The notes under the pieces: model-generated
What the model was told of the DNA's origin: nothing
The model's input: the letters and a program-made list of their open reading frames with translations, nothing else
Databases searched by the model: none
Source: Kangiella sp.
GTDB lineage: Bacteria > Pseudomonadota > Gammaproteobacteria > Enterobacterales > Kangiellaceae
Assembly (NCBI GenBank): GCA_002733465.1
Contig: NVVT01000006.1
Location: forward strand, 15,499 to 20,868
Direction of reading: 5' to 3'
DNA length: 5,370 bases
Program-made: the position numbers and the translations under genes
Shown: piece by piece, positions 3,992 through 5,370 of the stretch
How the letters are laid out: the number at the start of each line of letters is the position of its first letter
How positions within the stretch are numbered: position 1 is the stretch's first letter

Positions 3992-5370
3992 AATAAAATG
4001 GCCCTAATTTATAAGAGATTTTTAATTTGTACTTTCGGTTTAATATTCTCTAGCATTGCGCATTCAAAATCTGAGACTTTAACTTTGGAAGAGTTATCTG
4101 AACTTTCCTATGTGGGTTACAGCAAAATATCACCTAATGGAAATCATATTGCTTATACTTTGATTAAACCCAGAAACGCTTATAGTGATGATGATGGTGT
4201 TTCTTATGTTGAACTTCATGTAACTAATAAAGATGGCAAGTCGCGCGCATTTGTAACGGGCGAGGTGAAAGTTTCCCATGTTCAATGGAGTAGTGATAGC
4301 TCATTTATTTACTATTTAGCAAAGCGTAACCAGGATAAGCATCAATCTATCTATCGGATTGCAATTGATGGTGGAGAATCTGAAAAATATATCTTTACTA
4401 AGTCAGACATTTCTTCATTTAGTATCAATCATAATCAAACTCACCTTACATATTTAGCAAAACCCGCTAAAGAAAAAGATCATGAAAAATTAACTGACAA
4501 AGGATTTAAGGCATTAGTTTATGAAGAGTCTAAAGAAAAAATGGGTGCGTTTGTTGTTGAATTAAAGTCTAAAGATAAAGTACATATAAAATTATCTATT
4601 GATTCCCATTTACTTTCTGCGGTTTATTCACCTACGAATAATGATCTACTAATTAAGACAGTTCCGACGCCTTTAGTCGATGATAAATATATGAAATCTC
4701 AATATCGTGTTTATGATCAGTTAGGGAGTTTGAAGCATACAATTAAAACAAGGGGAAAGTTAGGCGTTGCGCGGTGGTCTAAAGATGGAAATCGCATTGC
4801 ATATATTGGCGCACAAAATGAACACGATCCTCAAGCAGGAAAATTGTTTGTAAATAATATTAAAACAGGGGAAACAGTTGAGTATGTAAAAAATTATCAA
4901 GGACATATAGTTGATATTAAATGGCAAAGTGAATACCAACTAGCTTTTTTAGGTAACAAGGGTACGGGTGTTGAATTATCTAGTGTTAACTTAGATAGTA
5001 GTAATGTGAAAAATATATTCGAATCTAACCAGAATATTATTAAAAAAATCGACCTCGACAAATCAGGCACTAACTTTGCTTTAACGGTTAATAGCAGGTC
5101 TCACCCAAATGAGGTTTTTGGTCTTTTTAGTTCTGATAAAGACTCTCAAGAGTTAAAACAATTGTCCACACATAGGAGTATTCTAAAAAACAAATATATC
5201 CCTAAACAAGAGAGTATTACTTATTATGCTAGAGACGGATTACCGTTAGACGGTTTGTTAATATATCCAAAGAATTACAAAAAATCTAAACGATACCCCT
5301 TAATTTTGATGGTTCATGGCGGTCCTGAAGCACACTATCAAAATGGCTGGTTACAATCTTATAGTAGACC
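3989..5370 (+). CDS. Exported S9-family peptidase (prolyl oligopeptidase / acylaminoacyl-peptidase type), 3' truncated by the window
   Basis: The frame is open from ATG 3989 to the window end, giving 460 complete codons. The N-terminus has a signal peptide: basic Y-K-R (8-10), a hydrophobic core about 11-24, and likely cleavage after A-H-S (residue 26), so it acts in the periplasm or outside the cell. Residues about 35-405 form a beta-propeller built from TolB/PD40-like blades, seen as S-P-N-G-N-H-I-A-Y (48-56), V-Q-W-S-S-D-S-S-F-I-Y-Y (98-109) and A-R-W-S-K-D-G-N-R-I-A-Y (261-272). The alpha/beta-hydrolase domain begins near 410: R-D-G-L-P-L-D-G (425-432), then P-L-I-L-M-V-H-G-G-P (437-446), the oxyanion-hole region typical of S9C-like peptidases. 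Family length is about 650-680, so the nucleophile Ser, Asp and His lie beyond the window. Such enzymes cleave short peptides, often after proline or acylated residues. The gene lies directly after the cysQ remnant, and its promoter is not clear. Confidence 0.88.
   Translation, partial: MNKMALIYKRFLICTFGLIFSSIAHSKSETLTLEELSELSYVGYSKISPNGNHIAYTLIKPRNAYSDDDGVSYVELHVTNKDGKSRAFVTGEVKVSHVQWSSDSSFIYYLAKRNQDKHQSIYRIAIDGGESEKYIFTKSDISSFSINHNQTHLTYLAKPAKEKDHEKLTDKGFKALVYEESKEKMGAFVVELKSKDKVHIKLSIDSHLLSAVYSPTNNDLLIKTVPTPLVDDKYMKSQYRVYDQLGSLKHTIKTRGKLGVARWSKDGNRIAYIGAQNEHDPQAGKLFVNNIKTGETVEYVKNYQGHIVDIKWQSEYQLAFLGNKGTGVELSSVNLDSSNVKNIFESNQNIIKKIDLDKSGTNFALTVNSRSHPNEVFGLFSSDKDSQELKQLSTHRSILKNKYIPKQESITYYARDGLPLDGLLIYPKNYKKSKRYPLILMVHGGPEAHYQNGWLQSYSR

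Noticed and set aside
1..5370. Integrase, transposase, tRNA, rRNA, CRISPR array or riboswitch
   Set aside because: No protein motif, cloverleaf, regularly spaced repeat array or recognisable riboswitch core was found on either strand.

Overview
This window looks like chromosomal DNA from an AT-rich gammaproteobacterium, most likely a marine lineage related to the Alteromonadales or Oceanospirillales/Kangiellaceae. The evidence is a type II secretion gspN-like end followed by yrfG, nudE and cysQ in a row, all recognisable by family motifs and close in wording to the E. coli proteins. The genus cannot be fixed from the sequence. All supported genes are on the + strand.

Layout: positions 1-390 hold the C-terminal half of a GspN-like type II secretion protein. 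Positions 457-2606 hold three nucleotide-metabolism enzymes: a YrfG-type GMP/IMP 5'-nucleotidase with a TTG start, the Nudix hydrolase NudE, and the PAP phosphatase CysQ. The last two are only 10 bp apart. Together they act on stray purine nucleotides and nucleotide by-products (GMP/IMP, ADP-ribose/NADH/Ap3A, and 3'-phosphoadenosine 5'-phosphate). Positions 2766-3757 hold two small exported proteins with a 1-nt overlap: an outer-membrane-type lipoprotein and a periplasmic Sel1-repeat protein. Positions 3989-5370 hold the start of an exported S9-family (prolyl oligopeptidase-like) peptidase that runs off the window.

The most notable structure lies between the lipoprotein/Sel1 pair and the peptidase. 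Positions about 3815-3962 are a decayed second copy of the 3' end of cysQ. It matches codons about 228-274 of the intact gene at just under 80% nucleotide identity by hand alignment, with compensating small deletions. A 12-bp tandem repeat (3759-3806) sits immediately before it. The two-gene segment is therefore bracketed by an intact cysQ 3' end and a fossil cysQ 3' end. The simplest reading is that a segment of about 1.2 kb entered at the end of cysQ together with a different allele of the cysQ terminus, leaving the old terminus stranded in front of the peptidase gene. No integrase, transposase, tRNA or CRISPR array is visible in the window, so the mechanism is open.
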